Shown: positions 20,164 to 28,592, numbered from the stretch's first letter. The stretch is DNA of 42,808 bases from Alkalicoccus urumqiensis (GCF_002993335.1 NZ_PVNS01000018.1:1-42808), one strand, 5' to 3'. Program-made: numbers and translations. The notes: a model not told the origin generated them from the letters alone.

Positions 20164-20583
20164 TAAGAATGTATAAAATTCAAAGCCTCATTCAAGCAGT
20201 TATGCCAAGGGCTGCAGCATTTCAGTGTTCTGTGACATTTACCGTTTGTTTCTGTTGATAGAGCTTCTCCGCTACTCGGCAGAAGCTTGCCGTGGGCTTG
20301 TCTTCAGCTATTTCTCATGGCCTGCGCCCTGAGAAAGGATCTTCAGACTGCGCTTGATCCCACCGGCGTCTCTGCCGAACGCTCCGAAGCGTAGTATGAT
20401 GTTAGAAAGACAGAAGCTTCGACCTGAAGAATAGATGGATAAACTGGATAGCGGATAGTAAATATGCAAACGAAAAAATGCTTTTACCGTAGAAGAAACA
20501 TCCTGCTAGTCAAAGCACTTCTTTCCTCTGCTGAAACCGGAGGCCGTCGACTCCGGGAGGATCCGAACGAGGCGAAAATCCAT
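20164..20583 (+). repeat. Composite element, copy 1 (constant-variable-constant)
   Basis: The left 233 bases (20164-20396) match 42187-42419 without a gap and with about 17 differences (around 93% identity). The right 51 bases (20533-20583) match 42558-42608 exactly, and similarity weakens leftward over about 25 more bases. The middle, about 136 bases, is unrelated to the other copy apart from that right edge. Hairpins in the left part: 20262-20287 (AGCTTCT/AGAAGCT stem), 20311-20336 (TTTCTCA/TGAGAAA, inner GGC/GCC) and 20379-20392 (ACGCT/AGCGT). No credible gene is present. The element starts just after the noc terminator. Confidence 0.85.
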
Positions 20584-20609
20584 TCCTTCTGACGAACGGA
20601 AGAAGGAAT
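20582..20609. repeat. Hairpin at the right edge of composite element copy 1
   Basis: ATTCCTTCT and AGAAGGAAT form a perfect 9-bp stem with a 10-nt loop. It overlaps the end of the conserved core and is absent from the other copy. Confidence 0.6.
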
Positions 20610-20621
20610 TAGTTGAGCCCG

Positions 20622-20728
20622 TTCCCTCCGGAACGCGTACGGCTGCAGGTGAAGGCAGGAAGCGCGAACCTATTCAGAAAACCTCTCTTTTCTTTTAAAA
20701 CCTGGCGGACTCTTCCTGGTTCTTTAAC
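20622..20728 (+). repeat. Dispersed repeat F, copy 2
   Basis: Shares CGGAACGCGTACGGCTGCAG and following sequence with 12254-12350, including a TTTTAAAA stretch and a hairpin (AACC.GG/CC.GGTT). The remaining bases to parA (20729-20949) hold a 20-base near match to 25119-25138 (at 20814-20833) and the parA promoter. Confidence 0.6.
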
Positions 20729-20899
20729 GGCCCGGGGAAGTTGGGAATGCGGACGTTGTTCCAACCCGGGACAATAAATGCTTAACTGCATTGTTCGTGC
20801 ATGGTGCTGCTGATGCAGGCAGAAAACGGTCCGTCATTTCAAAAACGGTTTTTGTCTTTATTATAGGACATGGGGATGTCTTTTTTTCTTTCCATTTCA

Positions 20900-20908
20900 T
20901 GATATGAT
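20900..20908 (+). promoter_or_regulatory. Extended -10 promoter of parA-parB
   Basis: TG-A-TATGAT inside TTTCATGATATGAT, about 42 bases before the parA ATG. No good -35 is visible. The motif closely repeats the noc promoter. Confidence 0.55.
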
Positions 20909-20949
20909 AGAGAAAACAGCCGGAAGAATCGGTCAGGCAGGTGAGAAGT

Positions 20950-21711
20950 ATGGGAAAAATTGTGGCTATTGCAAATCAAAAAGGCGGTGTCGGCAAAACG
21001 ACGACAGCCGTCAACCTGAGCGCCAGTCTGGTTCAGGAGGGCAAAAAGGTGCTGCTGGTGGATATCGATCCCCAGGGAAATACAACGAGCGGGATCGGCA
21101 TCAATAAAGGGGATGTGGACGAGTGTATCTATAACGTACTGGTGGAAAGCCGGGATGCAGAAGAACTCATTCTGCCGACGCCGATGGAGGGGCTCTCCAT
21201 TCTTCCATCCACTATTCAGCTTGCAGGTGCTGAGATTGAACTGGTATCGACGATTTCCAGGGAAATCCGGCTGAAGCAGGCGCTCGATCCGCTCCGGGAT
21301 ACATATGATTACATGATCATAGACTGCCCGCCGTCCCTTGGCCTTCTGACGCTGAATTCTCTTTCTGCGGCGGACTCCGTGCTGATTCCGGTTCAGTGTG
21401 AGTACTACGCGATGGAAGGGCTCAGCCAGCTTTTAAATACGGTCCGGCTCGTCCAGAAACACTTGAACCACGACCTTTATATCGAAGGCGTGCTGTTAAC
21501 GATGCTCGATGCGCGGACGAACCTCGGCATTCAGGTGATCGATGAAGTGAAAAAATACTTTAAGGAAAAAGTGTTTGAAACCATTATCCCGCGGAATGTG
21601 CGTCTTGGAGAGGCGCCGAGCCACGGTGAATCGGTCGTCACCTATGACCCGCGCTCCCGCGGCGCCCAGGTGTATGCAGACTTAGCAAAGGAAGTGATTT
21701 CCCATGGCTAA
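20950..21711 (+). CDS. parA: Chromosome-partition ATPase ParA (Soj)
   Basis: Soj/ParA is a deviant Walker ATPase that works with ParB in origin segregation and also controls DnaA in B. subtilis. The P-loop KGGVGKTT is at 11-18; VDIDPQGNTTSG and the Walker B MIIDCPPSLGLL follow. The ATG at 20950 gives 253 residues, exactly the B. subtilis Soj length; a GTG 9 bases upstream is less likely. Its end overlaps the parB start by 8 bases, giving coupled translation. Confidence 0.97.
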   Translation: MGKIVAIANQKGGVGKTTTAVNLSASLVQEGKKVLLVDIDPQGNTTSGIGINKGDVDECIYNVLVESRDAEELILPTPMEGLSILPSTIQLAGAEIELVSTISREIRLKQALDPLRDTYDYMIIDCPPSLGLLTLNSLSAADSVLIPVQCEYYAMEGLSQLLNTVRLVQKHLNHDLYIEGVLLTMLDARTNLGIQVIDEVKKYFKEKVFETIIPRNVRLGEAPSHGESVVTYDPRSRGAQVYADLAKEVISHG

Positions 21712-22552
21712 AGGACTCGGACGAGGTATCAATGCCTTTTTCCCGGATGCCGATGATACAGCGGAGGACCGGATTGAAGAAGTAGCAGTAAAAGATCTGC
21801 GCCCAAATCCATACCAGCCGCGGAAAATATTTGATGACGAAGCAATTCAGGAACTGGCGGTTTCCATTCAGAAGCAGGGGCTCATTCAGCCGATCACGGT
21901 CCGGCCTTCTGTCAAAGGCTATGAAATTGTCGTCGGCGAGCGCCGCTTCCGGGCGGCCAGGGAAGCTGGATTAAAGCGGATTCCGGCTGTCATCAAAGAA
22001 CTCAATGACGATGAAATGATGGAGCTTGCACTGATTGAGAACCTGCAGCGCGAAGATCTGAACGTACTGGAAGAAGCACGGGCCTATCAGAAGCTGATGG
22101 AGCATCTGCAGCTGAACCAGACGGAGCTCGCTGCGCGTCTTGGAAAAAGCCGTCCGCACATTGCCAACTACCTCCGTCTATTAAAACTGCCGGAGCTCGT
22201 ACAGGACTACGTGAACGCCGGGACGATTTCCTCCGGGCACGCCCGTGCGCTTCTCGGATTGAAAAACGAGCGGGAGCTTAGCGGGCTGCTGCAACGGATC
22301 GTAAAAGAAGAGATGAGCGTCCGGCGTCTCGAGGAGCTGATTCAGCGGCTGAACGACGGTGTTTCACGTGAAACGAAAAAAGAGAAAAGCGTCCCTGCCG
22401 CCATCCGGCGCCGGGAATCCCGGCTGAAATCCTATCTTGGCACGAACGTCCATATCCGTACCGGAAAGAAAAAGGGACGCATTGAAATCGATTATGCGGA
22501 TGAGAGTGAATTGGAGCGCCTGCTGGAAATGCTGGTGCACGAAGAAGAGTAA
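21704..22552 (+). CDS. parB: Chromosome-partition CTPase ParB (Spo0J)
   Basis: ParB loads at parS, binds CTP and slides as a clamp, recruiting SMC condensin to the origin. Visible are KDLRPNPYQPRK (N-terminal box), GERRFRAAREAG (CTP-binding), ALIENLQREDLNVLEEA and the helix-turn-helix LAARLGKSRPHIANYLRLL. Length 282 equals Spo0J. A parS site lies within the coding sequence near codons 219-224, as in B. subtilis. Together with parA and noc this is a complete origin-organisation set. Confidence 0.97.
   Translation: MAKGLGRGINAFFPDADDTAEDRIEEVAVKDLRPNPYQPRKIFDDEAIQELAVSIQKQGLIQPITVRPSVKGYEIVVGERRFRAAREAGLKRIPAVIKELNDDEMMELALIENLQREDLNVLEEARAYQKLMEHLQLNQTELAARLGKSRPHIANYLRLLKLPELVQDYVNAGTISSGHARALLGLKNERELSGLLQRIVKEEMSVRRLEELIQRLNDGVSRETKKEKSVPAAIRRRESRLKSYLGTNVHIRTGKKKGRIEIDYADESELERLLEMLVHEEE
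22360..22375. promoter_or_regulatory. parS site 2 (inside parB)
   Basis: TGTTTCACGTGAAACG matches the 16-base parS consensus except for the last base. B. subtilis also has a parS inside spo0J. Confidence 0.93.
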
Positions 22553-22561
22553 CGTACTGCA

Positions 22562-22593
22562 GGCTTTCCGGAAGCGGCAATTTCCGGAAGGCC
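22562..22593 (+). terminator. Hairpin after parB
   Basis: The 12-bp stem GGCTTTCCGGAA/TTCCGGAAGGCC (one wobble) is followed only by TTTG. It is a possible weak terminator; the next gene has no obvious promoter of its own. Confidence 0.5.
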
Positions 22594-22617
22594 TTTGTTA
22601 TGGAAAGGTGGGGGAGT

Positions 22618-23331
22618 ATGGTTTTATTCGGTACGATCGTCAACGGCCTGGCGATCGTCTTCGGGGCGCTGATCGGAACGAAACTGACGCGGTTTTCACG
22701 AAGCATGCAGGAGACCGTGATGAAAGCGATCGGACTGGCAGTGCTCGTGCTCGGTTTCACGATGGCAGTGGAAGGGGAAGAGTTCCTGCTCGTCATTTTC
22801 AGCCTGGCGCTCGGTGCTATTCTGGGGGAACGCTGGAATCTGGAAGGAAAATTAAACGGCGTCGGCAGCTGGCTTGAACGTCGGTTTAAAAAGGAAGGCG
22901 ACGAAGGCGGGAGCTCCATTGCGGAAGGGTTTATTGCAGCCACGCTTCTCTATGTCGTGGGAGCCATGGCCATCATCGGGGCGCTCGACAGCGGCTTCAG
23001 GCAGGATCATTCGGTGCTTCTGACGAAGTCGGTGCTCGATGGCTTCACGTCGGTGATCTTTGCAGCAACGCTCGGCATCGGCGTCATGCTCTCGGCGGTT
23101 CCGGTCGTTGTATATCAGGGATCGATTGCGCTCGCCGCTGTCTGGATCGTCCGATTTCTTCCGGAAGAACAGCTTGATATGATTATCAGTGAAATTACCG
23201 CTGTCGGCGGGATCATGATTATCGGGATCGGCCTGAACCTTCTCGGCCTGCCGAAAATCCGGATTGCAAACCTGCTGCCGGCGATTCTGCTCGTTATCCT
23301 CTTCGTTCTCGTACAGCAGCAGTTTTTCTAA
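22618..23331 (+). CDS. DUF554 family membrane protein
   Basis: The 237-residue integral membrane protein has about six or seven hydrophobic segments. It opens with MVLFGTIVNGLAIVFGALIG, the usual start of DUF554 proteins (YdfK/YqgA type). The function of the family is unknown. I chose ATG 22618 because GGTGGGGGAG stands just upstream; ATG 22600 has no comparable site. This family often follows parB in Bacillales, but no link to segregation is known. Confidence 0.88.
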   Translation: MVLFGTIVNGLAIVFGALIGTKLTRFSRSMQETVMKAIGLAVLVLGFTMAVEGEEFLLVIFSLALGAILGERWNLEGKLNGVGSWLERRFKKEGDEGGSSIAEGFIAATLLYVVGAMAIIGALDSGFRQDHSVLLTKSVLDGFTSVIFAATLGIGVMLSAVPVVVYQGSIALAAVWIVRFLPEEQLDMIISEITAVGGIMIIGIGLNLLGLPKIRIANLLPAILLVILFVLVQQQFF

Positions 23332-23364
23332 TATACTTCGTTACTTTATCAGGAGGGATTTGTC

Positions 23365-23559
23365 ATGTCATTTGAACGCGGCGATATCGTGGAAATGAAA
23401 AAACCGCATCCATGCGGGACGAACAGCTGGAAAATTGTGCGCATGGGCATGGATATCCGCATCAAATGCACCGGCTGCGGACACAGCATCATGATGCCGA
23501 GAAAAGAATTTGAAAAAAAGATGAAGCGCATCCTGGAGCGGGCCGAGCCGGAAAGCTGA
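23365..23559 (+). CDS. yyzM: DUF951 family protein YyzM
   Basis: This 64-residue protein has the DUF951 pattern: FERGDIVEMKKPHPCGTNSW, then IRIKCTGCGHSIMMPR. Three cysteines (Cys17, Cys35, Cys38 region) suggest metal binding or an RNA-binding fold; the role is unknown. It lies directly before ychF, as in B. subtilis. The ribosome site AGGAGGG is strong. Confidence 0.9.
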   Translation: MSFERGDIVEMKKPHPCGTNSWKIVRMGMDIRIKCTGCGHSIMMPRKEFEKKMKRILERAEPES

Positions 23560-23560
23560 A

Positions 23561-23588
23561 GGACTTCCGGTCCGGGCTCCGGAAGTCC
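23561..23588. repeat. Perfect 10-bp hairpin after yyzM
   Basis: GGACTTCCGG and CCGGAAGTCC are perfectly complementary with an 8-nt loop. No T run follows, so it is not a classic terminator; it may stabilise the yyzM mRNA end. Confidence 0.55.
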
Positions 23589-23605
23589 GCACAGAAACCG
23601 GGCGT

Positions 23606-23634
23606 TTGCGTTTTCCTCCGGGACTCCCTATAAT
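23606..23634 (+). promoter_or_regulatory. ychF promoter
   Basis: -35 TTGCGT (23606-23611), 17-bp spacer, perfect -10 TATAAT (23629-23634), leaving a 68-base leader. Confidence 0.65.
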
Positions 23635-23702
23635 TGACGAGGATGCCCGTACGTATGATTTTTGACAAGATAATTTTATGGAACGAATAAAGGAGAATGA
23701 AC

Positions 23703-24803
23703 ATGGCGTTAACAACTGGAATCGTCGGACTGCCGAACGTCGGCAAGTCCACGCTATTTAATGCAATTACACAGGCAGGAGCGGAGTCAGCGAACTACCC
23801 GTTCTGCACGATCGACCCGAACGTCGGTATCGTTGAAGTGCCCGATGCACGTCTGCAGACACTGACAGAGATGGTCGATCCGGAGAAAACGGTACCGACC
23901 GCATTTGAATTCACCGATATTGCCGGTATCGTCGAAGGGGCGAGCAAAGGCGAAGGCCTCGGCAATAAATTCCTCTCCCATATCCGCGAAGTGGATGCGA
24001 TCTCGCATGTCGTCCGCTGCTTTCAGGATGAAAACGTGACGCACGTTTCCGGAAGCGTGGATCCGATCCGGGACATTCAGGTGATCAACCTGGAACTGAT
24101 TCTCGCGGATCTGGAAACCGTGGAAAAGCGGATCGGCAAAGTGGAAAAACTGGCGAAATCGAAGGACAAAGAGGCGATCGCTGAGCTTGCTGTCCTTCAG
24201 AAGTTACAGGCGGCATTTGAAGATGAAATGCCTGCCCGGAGCGTCGATTTCACAAAGGAAGAGAAAAAAATCGTGAAAGGCTTCCAGCTGCTGACGGAAA
24301 AGCCGGTGCTGTATGCGGCAAACGTCAGTGAGGAAGAAATTCTCGATGCTGACAGCAACCCTTATGTGCAGAAGGTGAAGGAATTCGCCGAAGCAGAAAA
24401 TTCGGAAGTGATCGTCGTCTGCGCGAAGATCGAATCCGAGCTTGCGGAGCTGGAGGGGGAAGAGAAGCAGGAATTCCTCGACGACCTCGGCATTGAAGAG
24501 CCGGGTCTGGATCAGCTTATCCGTGCAGCCTACCAGCTCCTCGGCCTCGACACGTACTTTACGGCCGGAAAACAGGAAGTCCGCGCCTGGACGATCCGCC
24601 GCGGCACGAAAGCGCCACAGGCTGCAGGCGTCATCCACACCGATTTCGAGCGCGGTTTCATCCGGGCAGAAGTCGTGTCCTACGAGGATCTGACCGGAGC
24701 AGGCAGCATGAACAAAGCAAAAGAAGCCGGAAACGTCCGTCTGGAAGGCAAAGAATACGTCGTCCAGGACGGAGATGTCGTCCACTTCCGCTTCAACGTA
24801 TAA
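23703..24803 (+). CDS. ychF: Redox-regulated ATPase YchF
   Basis: YchF is an Obg-family protein that prefers ATP and binds the ribosome; it is linked to stress responses. G1 is GLPNVGKST (8-16), followed by [22 protein letters not shown] coiled-coil insert (about 130-200) and a C-terminal TGS domain (about 280-366) end the protein with [14 protein letters not shown]. Of two close ATGs, 23703 has the better spacing from AAAGGAG and gives 366 residues, the B. subtilis length. Confidence 0.96.
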   Translation: MALTTGIVGLPNVGKSTLFNAITQAGAESANYPFCTIDPNVGIVEVPDARLQTLTEMVDPEKTVPTAFEFTDIAGIVEGASKGEGLGNKFLSHIREVDAISHVVRCFQDENVTHVSGSVDPIRDIQVINLELILADLETVEKRIGKVEKLAKSKDKEAIAELAVLQKLQAAFEDEMPARSVDFTKEEKKIVKGFQLLTEKPVLYAANVSEEEILDADSNPYVQKVKEFAEAENSEVIVVCAKIESELAELEGEEKQEFLDDLGIEEPGLDQLIRAAYQLLGLDTYFTAGKQEVRAWTIRRGTKAPQAAGVIHTDFERGFIRAEVVSYEDLTGAGSMNKAKEAGNVRLEGKEYVVQDGDVVHFRFNV

Positions 24804-24814
24804 TATAACGAACA

Positions 24815-24846
24815 GGCAGGAGCAGCCATGCTTCTGTCTTTTTTTC
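24815..24846 (+). terminator. Terminator after ychF
   Basis: Ten-bp stem with two wobbles (GGCAGGAGCA/TGCTTCTGTC), 4-nt loop and a run of T. Confidence 0.85.
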
Positions 24847-24869
24847 TGCCGGCGGCAGGAAACTGCGGG

Positions 24870-25138
24870 CCGGAGAGCGCCCGCCTCTGCTTTTTTGCGG
24901 GTTACGGTCTGAGTGAGAGGGGCCGTGGCCGGTGGATGGAACGGACGTTTTTTTGAGGAAGCGGACGTTTTCATGAAGAAATGAACGTTCCGGCATGGGA
25001 AGTGATACCTTTTTCACGAAGCGGACGCGGCACCCGCTGCTATGGACGTCCGGATGCCGGTTACGAACGTTTTCTGATCCTTTATGATACACTCCCCGCC
25101 AGAAGCGGACGTTTTTCCTGCAGGCAGAGAACGGTCCG
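24870..25138 (+). repeat. Phased repeat array, copy A
   Basis: After GGTGGATGG (24931-24939) nine units begin near 24943, 24963, 24983, 25004, 25023, 25044, 25065, 25086 and 25107. Each contains GGACG, GAACG or GATAC, commonly followed by TTTT; steps are 20, 20, 21, 19, 21, 21, 21 and 21 bp. Unit order and spacing match the arrays near 34.06 and 12.05 kb. Upstream is CGCCCGCCTCTGC, also seen at 12020-12032. Downstream, 25119-25138 matches 20814-20833 at 19 of 20 bases. The rest of the ychF-oxidoreductase gap (to 25209) holds no other recognisable signal. Confidence 0.75.
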
Positions 25139-25209
25139 CCTTCGGGCGAGCATCTTGCAGGACAGTCTGTCTGGTTTCGTGGCATACTGTCCGTCAGGAG
25201 GGGACGAGA

Positions 25210-26205
25210 ATGAAGCTTGGAATACTGGATCAGGTGGTGCTTCCGGAAGGGAAAACGCACGCACAGGTCCTGACGCATACCGAAGAGATGATCCGGCAGG
25301 CGGAGACACTTGGATATGAGCGCTACTGGTTTGCCGAGCACCACAGCACGAACGGCATGATGAGCGCGGCGCCGGAACTGTGGATCGCAAGGTGGGCAGC
25401 AGCAGCCCCGTCGATGATGTTCGGCAGCGGCGGCATTCTGCTGCCGCAGTACAGTCCGCTGAAAGTAGCGGAACAGTTTTCCACGCTGGAGACGATGTTT
25501 CCCGGCCGCGTCGAGCTCGGCGTCGGCCGCTCGCCCGGCGGAACGGAACGGACGCGGGAAGCGCTTGCCGGCGGGGCGTCGGCGATGGATGATTTCCTCC
25601 GGCAGGTCGGGGAACTGAAGGGATTTCTTCAGGATACGCTGCCAAAGAACCACCGGCACCGCATTGTAAAAACGACGCCGAGACACGCGCCGGCGCCTCC
25701 GCTCTGGATTCTCGGCCTTTCTCCGGGAAGCGCAGAAACCGCTGCAGCCGCAGGAGCAGGGCTCGTCTTCGGTCATTTCATCAGCCCGGATAAATGGGAG
25801 GAAACACTCCGGTCGTACCGGGAGCAGGCCGGAGAGAAAGCAAGGGTCCGTACATGCGTCTTTGTCGTCTGTGCCGAAACAGAGGAGACAGCCGAGGCAC
25901 TTCTTAAAACGCAGGACGCCTGGATGCAGCAGTACCGGAGAGGATCGACCATTATTCCTTCTCCGGAAACCGCCCGCCGCATGCTTGACGATCCGGAGAC
26001 AAAACGTGCAGCGGAAAACGAACGCCGGCGGACCGTTTACGGAACGCCTTCCCAGGTGCTTGACCAGCTGGAGGAACTCGCCCGCCGCTATGAGAGCGAC
26101 GATTTCCTCCTCATTACGAACATTCACGACCTGGATGCCCGGCTTACGTCCTACCGGCTCCTAATGGCCGAGAAGGAAAAACGTGCGGCCGTGTCCGTTG
26201 GCTGA
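25210..26205 (+). CDS. Luciferase-like monooxygenase (LLM class flavin-dependent oxidoreductase)
   Basis: This 331-residue TIM-barrel protein is of the bacterial luciferase-like family, MsnO8/YwcH type. It begins KLGILDQVVLPEGKT and contains GYERYWFAEHHSTNGM, FGSGGILLPQYSPLKVAEQF and FPGRVELGVGRSPGGTE, all typical of this subgroup. It probably uses FMNH2 supplied by a reductase; the substrate is unknown. AGGAGGGGACGAGA precedes the ATG. The gene is out of place: in B. subtilis ychF is followed by rpsF. It has repeat array A directly upstream, which suggests insertion by transfer or rearrangement. No promoter is clear, though a TATGAT lies inside array unit 8. Confidence 0.88.
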   Translation: MKLGILDQVVLPEGKTHAQVLTHTEEMIRQAETLGYERYWFAEHHSTNGMMSAAPELWIARWAAAAPSMMFGSGGILLPQYSPLKVAEQFSTLETMFPGRVELGVGRSPGGTERTREALAGGASAMDDFLRQVGELKGFLQDTLPKNHRHRIVKTTPRHAPAPPLWILGLSPGSAETAAAAGAGLVFGHFISPDKWEETLRSYREQAGEKARVRTCVFVVCAETEETAEALLKTQDAWMQQYRRGSTIIPSPETARRMLDDPETKRAAENERRRTVYGTPSQVLDQLEELARRYESDDFLLITNIHDLDARLTSYRLLMAEKEKRAAVSVG

Positions 26206-26227
26206 AAAATAGATGATGGAAAAGGCA

Positions 26228-26256
26228 TTGCACCTGTGTGCTCCTTCTGATATAAT
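26228..26256 (+). promoter_or_regulatory. Promoter of rpsF-ssb-rpsR
   Basis: -35 TTGCAC (26228-26233), 17-bp spacer, -10 TATAAT (26251-26256) extended by TGA. A leader of about 79 bases follows. Confidence 0.85.
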
Positions 26257-26335
26257 GATTACTTGCGAGCAAATAGAACTCGCTCCTTGCTCTCTTACAA
26301 GAAGAGGGCCTAAGTCCAAAAGGAGGTGACTGAAC
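26257..26335 (+). ncRNA. rpsF mRNA leader, candidate S6:S18 regulatory RNA
   Basis: In many bacteria the rpsF leader binds the S6-S18 complex for autoregulation. This leader can form a stem between GAGCAA and TTGCTC (26267-26293 region) and has GGGCC shortly before the ribosome site AAAAGGAGGTG. I cannot confirm the consensus motif by eye, so this is a positional candidate. Confidence 0.35.
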
Positions 26336-26623
26336 ATGCGCAATTACGAAATTATGTACATTGTCCGCCCGGACCTGGAAGAAGCACAGACAAAAGAAAC
26401 AGTTGAACGCTTCAACAAGATCCTGTCGGATAACGGCGCAGAGGTCGTAGAGACTGATGAAAAAGGGAAAAAGCGTCTCGCTTACGAGATCGACGATTAC
26501 CCTGAAGGTTATTATGTCATTCTTCAAGTAAAGGCTGAAAAGCCGGCACTTGACGAGTTTAACCGTCTTAGCTCTATCAACGACAACATCCTGCGTTCGA
26601 TGATTGTACGCGAGGATGACTAA
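26336..26623 (+). CDS. rpsF: 30S ribosomal protein S6
   Basis: S6 (95 residues) starts [16 protein letters not shown] and contains [19 protein letters not shown], the conserved pairing face for S18. It sits in the platform of the small subunit. Strong ribosome site. It heads the rpsF-ssb-rpsR operon, the usual order. Confidence 0.98.
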   Translation: MRNYEIMYIVRPDLEEAQTKETVERFNKILSDNGAEVVETDEKGKKRLAYEIDDYPEGYYVILQVKAEKPALDEFNRLSSINDNILRSMIVREDD

Positions 26624-26667
26624 TACGAATATGCTTGACCGACATCAACTTCCAGGGAGGAATTCGG

Positions 26668-27189
26668 ATGATTAACCGCGTTGTTCTAGTTGGACGCCTG
26701 ACAAAAGATCCGGAGCTCCGCTATACGGCGAACGGGATTGCAGTAGCATCGTTCACACTTGCTGTGAACCGTCCGTTCTCCAACCAGCAGGGCAATCGGG
26801 AAGCAGACTTCATCAACATTGTTGTATGGAGAAAGCAGGCCGAAAACGTCGCCAACTACCTGAAAAAAGGAAGCATGGCCGGCGTCGACGGACGGATTCA
26901 GACACGCAGCTTTGATAACCAGGAAGGCAAGCGTGTGTTCATGACCGAAGTAGTCGCGGACAGCGTACAGTTTCTGGAACCACGCGGCTCCTCCCAGGGA
27001 GGCCAGGGCGCTCCATCATCCGGATATCAGAATGACCAGCAGTACGGAGGCGCACCGGCCGGCGGCCAGAGCGGCTACGGCGGTCAGGGCGGTTCCGGAC
27101 AGCAGGGCTCGGGTGCACCGGCAAATGACGATCCATTTGCAGGAGAAGGCAAGCCGATTGATATTGACGATGATGATCTGCCGTTCTAA
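26668..27189 (+). CDS. ssb: Single-stranded DNA-binding protein
   Basis: SSB coats single-stranded DNA at forks. The OB fold (about 1-110) begins [21 protein letters not shown] Gly/Gln-rich linker (about 112-160) leads to the acidic tip DIDDDDLPF, which recruits partner proteins. The ATG at 26668 fits the family and has GGGAGG upstream. Length 173 is normal. Confidence 0.98.
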   Translation: MINRVVLVGRLTKDPELRYTANGIAVASFTLAVNRPFSNQQGNREADFINIVVWRKQAENVANYLKKGSMAGVDGRIQTRSFDNQEGKRVFMTEVVADSVQFLEPRGSSQGGQGAPSSGYQNDQQYGGAPAGGQSGYGGQGGSGQQGSGAPANDDPFAGEGKPIDIDDDDLPF

Positions 27190-27224
27190 ATAGAAACGAA
27201 TTCAAGTAAAAAGGAGGTATTTCC

Positions 27225-27452
27225 ATGGCACGTCGAGGACGACCACGTCGCCGTAAAGTATGTTACTTCACGGTGAACAAGATCACGAAAATTGATTATA
27301 AGGACACGGAGCTTCTGAAGAAATTCATTTCCGAGCGCGGAAAGATTCTTCCACGCCGTGTAACAGGCACGTCTGCCAAGTACCAGCGTATGCTGACCCG
27401 CGCGGTTAAGCGCTCTCGTACAATGGCACTTCTTCCATTCGTGGAAGAGTAA
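27225..27452 (+). CDS. rpsR: 30S ribosomal protein S18
   Basis: Basic 75-residue S18 with [38 protein letters not shown] in its core and the typical end ALLPFVEE. It pairs with S6. The ribosome site AAAAGGAGG is strong. It ends the operon. Confidence 0.98.
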   Translation: MARRGRPRRRKVCYFTVNKITKIDYKDTELLKKFISERGKILPRRVTGTSAKYQRMLTRAVKRSRTMALLPFVEE

Positions 27453-27464
27453 AACGATAGAAAG

Positions 27465-27499
27465 ACGGGGAAAGCGCACAGCGTTTTTCCCGTTTTTTT
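27465..27499 (+). terminator. Terminator after rpsR
   Basis: Stem ACGGGGAAAGCG/CGTTTTTCCCGT (wobbles included) and a run of seven T. Confidence 0.9.
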
Positions 27500-27526
27500 G
27501 TTTCCCAAAGGCCTGCATGGTAAAAT
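27498..27526 (+). promoter_or_regulatory. Promoter of yybS-gdpP-rplI-dnaC
   Basis: -35 TTGTTT (27498-27503), 17-bp spacer, extended -10 TGG-TAAAAT (27521-27526). It begins within the rpsR terminator T tract. Confidence 0.6.
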
Positions 27527-27638
27527 GGAGAATACGACCGTGCCCTCCGGAAAAATCATTCCGGAAAGACAGATGGGCGGGTTCTTTTTCTGTTAAAACG
27601 AAATGCAGGCTTATATTGTAAAGAAGGTGGCTCGCTGT

Positions 27639-28580
27639 ATGGATCAGCAATCGTTATTCCGCAGCGGTATTCTTGCATCGTTTCTTTTTGCCGGACTGAC
27701 GCTTGCAGCACTTCTGCTGCCGCTGATCGGATTTCTTCTGATGCTGGTACTGCCGCTGCCTTTTGTTGTATTTACATATCACTATGGCTGGCGGGCCGGA
27801 GCGGTGGCGGGATTGTTCAGCTTGATGCTTCTCGTTATTCTGATCGCACCGCTTGCGCCCTCCATGTTCGTCATTTTCGGCGTGACGGGGATCATTATGG
27901 GAGAACTGTTCCGGCAGAAGACGCCGGCGTTCGGTGTGTTTGCCGGTACGGTGCTCACCGTGACCGCCGGCGTAGTGTTTTCCTACGTTGCTTTTATGGC
28001 GTTTACCTCCACCGATCCCATCGCAGCGTTTCAGACAGCGATGGAGGAATCGATGGATCAGACCGAAACGCTGATCGGAATTGATGCGGAAGAGGAAGTG
28101 GGTGCCGTTGAGGATGTAATGGCCTTTATCGACGGACTGCAGGTGATCGCGCCGATGCTTCTTGTCGCAGTAAGTGCGGTGACCGCCTTCCTGCTGCAGG
28201 TAACCGCGCAGGCCTGGATGCGCCGGCGGAGCCTGGAGGCACCCTCGTTTCCGCCGCTCCGGGAATGGAGCCTGCCGCGGGTGTTTATCTGGTACTACCT
28301 GGCGGCAATCATTCTCTCGTTTATTAACCAGAGTGAAGGTGCAGAAGGCATGCTTCATACGGTGGCGGCAAACGTCACCCCGGTGATGGAATTTCTGATG
28401 GTGCTGCAGGGATTGTCGTTTTTGTTCTTTTTCTTCCACTGGAAGCAGATGAACATTCTCCTGCCCATTCTAATTTCTCTGTCGCTTCTCATTTTTCCAT
28501 TTATGCTCCCGATCGTCCGTATTTTAGGTATAATTGACTTAGGCTTTGATTTGCGAATGCGGCTGACGTCGCAGAGGTAG
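27639..28580 (+). CDS. yybS: YybS family membrane protein (DUF2232)
   Basis: The 313-residue protein has about eight hydrophobic segments, opening FLFAGLTLAALLLPLIGFLL and closing with FPFMLPIVRILGIIDLGFDL. It belongs to DUF2232, related to substrate-binding S components of ECF-type transporters; its substrate is unknown. I chose ATG 27639, 8 bases after AAGGTGG; an ATG at 27603 has no ribosome site. It precedes gdpP by 12 bases, as in B. subtilis. Confidence 0.85.
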   Translation: MDQQSLFRSGILASFLFAGLTLAALLLPLIGFLLMLVLPLPFVVFTYHYGWRAGAVAGLFSLMLLVILIAPLAPSMFVIFGVTGIIMGELFRQKTPAFGVFAGTVLTVTAGVVFSYVAFMAFTSTDPIAAFQTAMEESMDQTETLIGIDAEEEVGAVEDVMAFIDGLQVIAPMLLVAVSAVTAFLLQVTAQAWMRRRSLEAPSFPPLREWSLPRVFIWYYLAAIILSFINQSEGAEGMLHTVAANVTPVMEFLMVLQGLSFLFFFFHWKQMNILLPILISLSLLIFPFMLPIVRILGIIDLGFDLRMRLTSQR

Positions 28581-28592
28581 GAGTTGTGTGAA

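Noticed and set aside
24793-26127. Open frame of 444 codons opposite the oxidoreductase
   Set aside because: Composition is Arg- and Cys-rich shadow sequence; the plus-strand gene has good motifs and a ribosome site.
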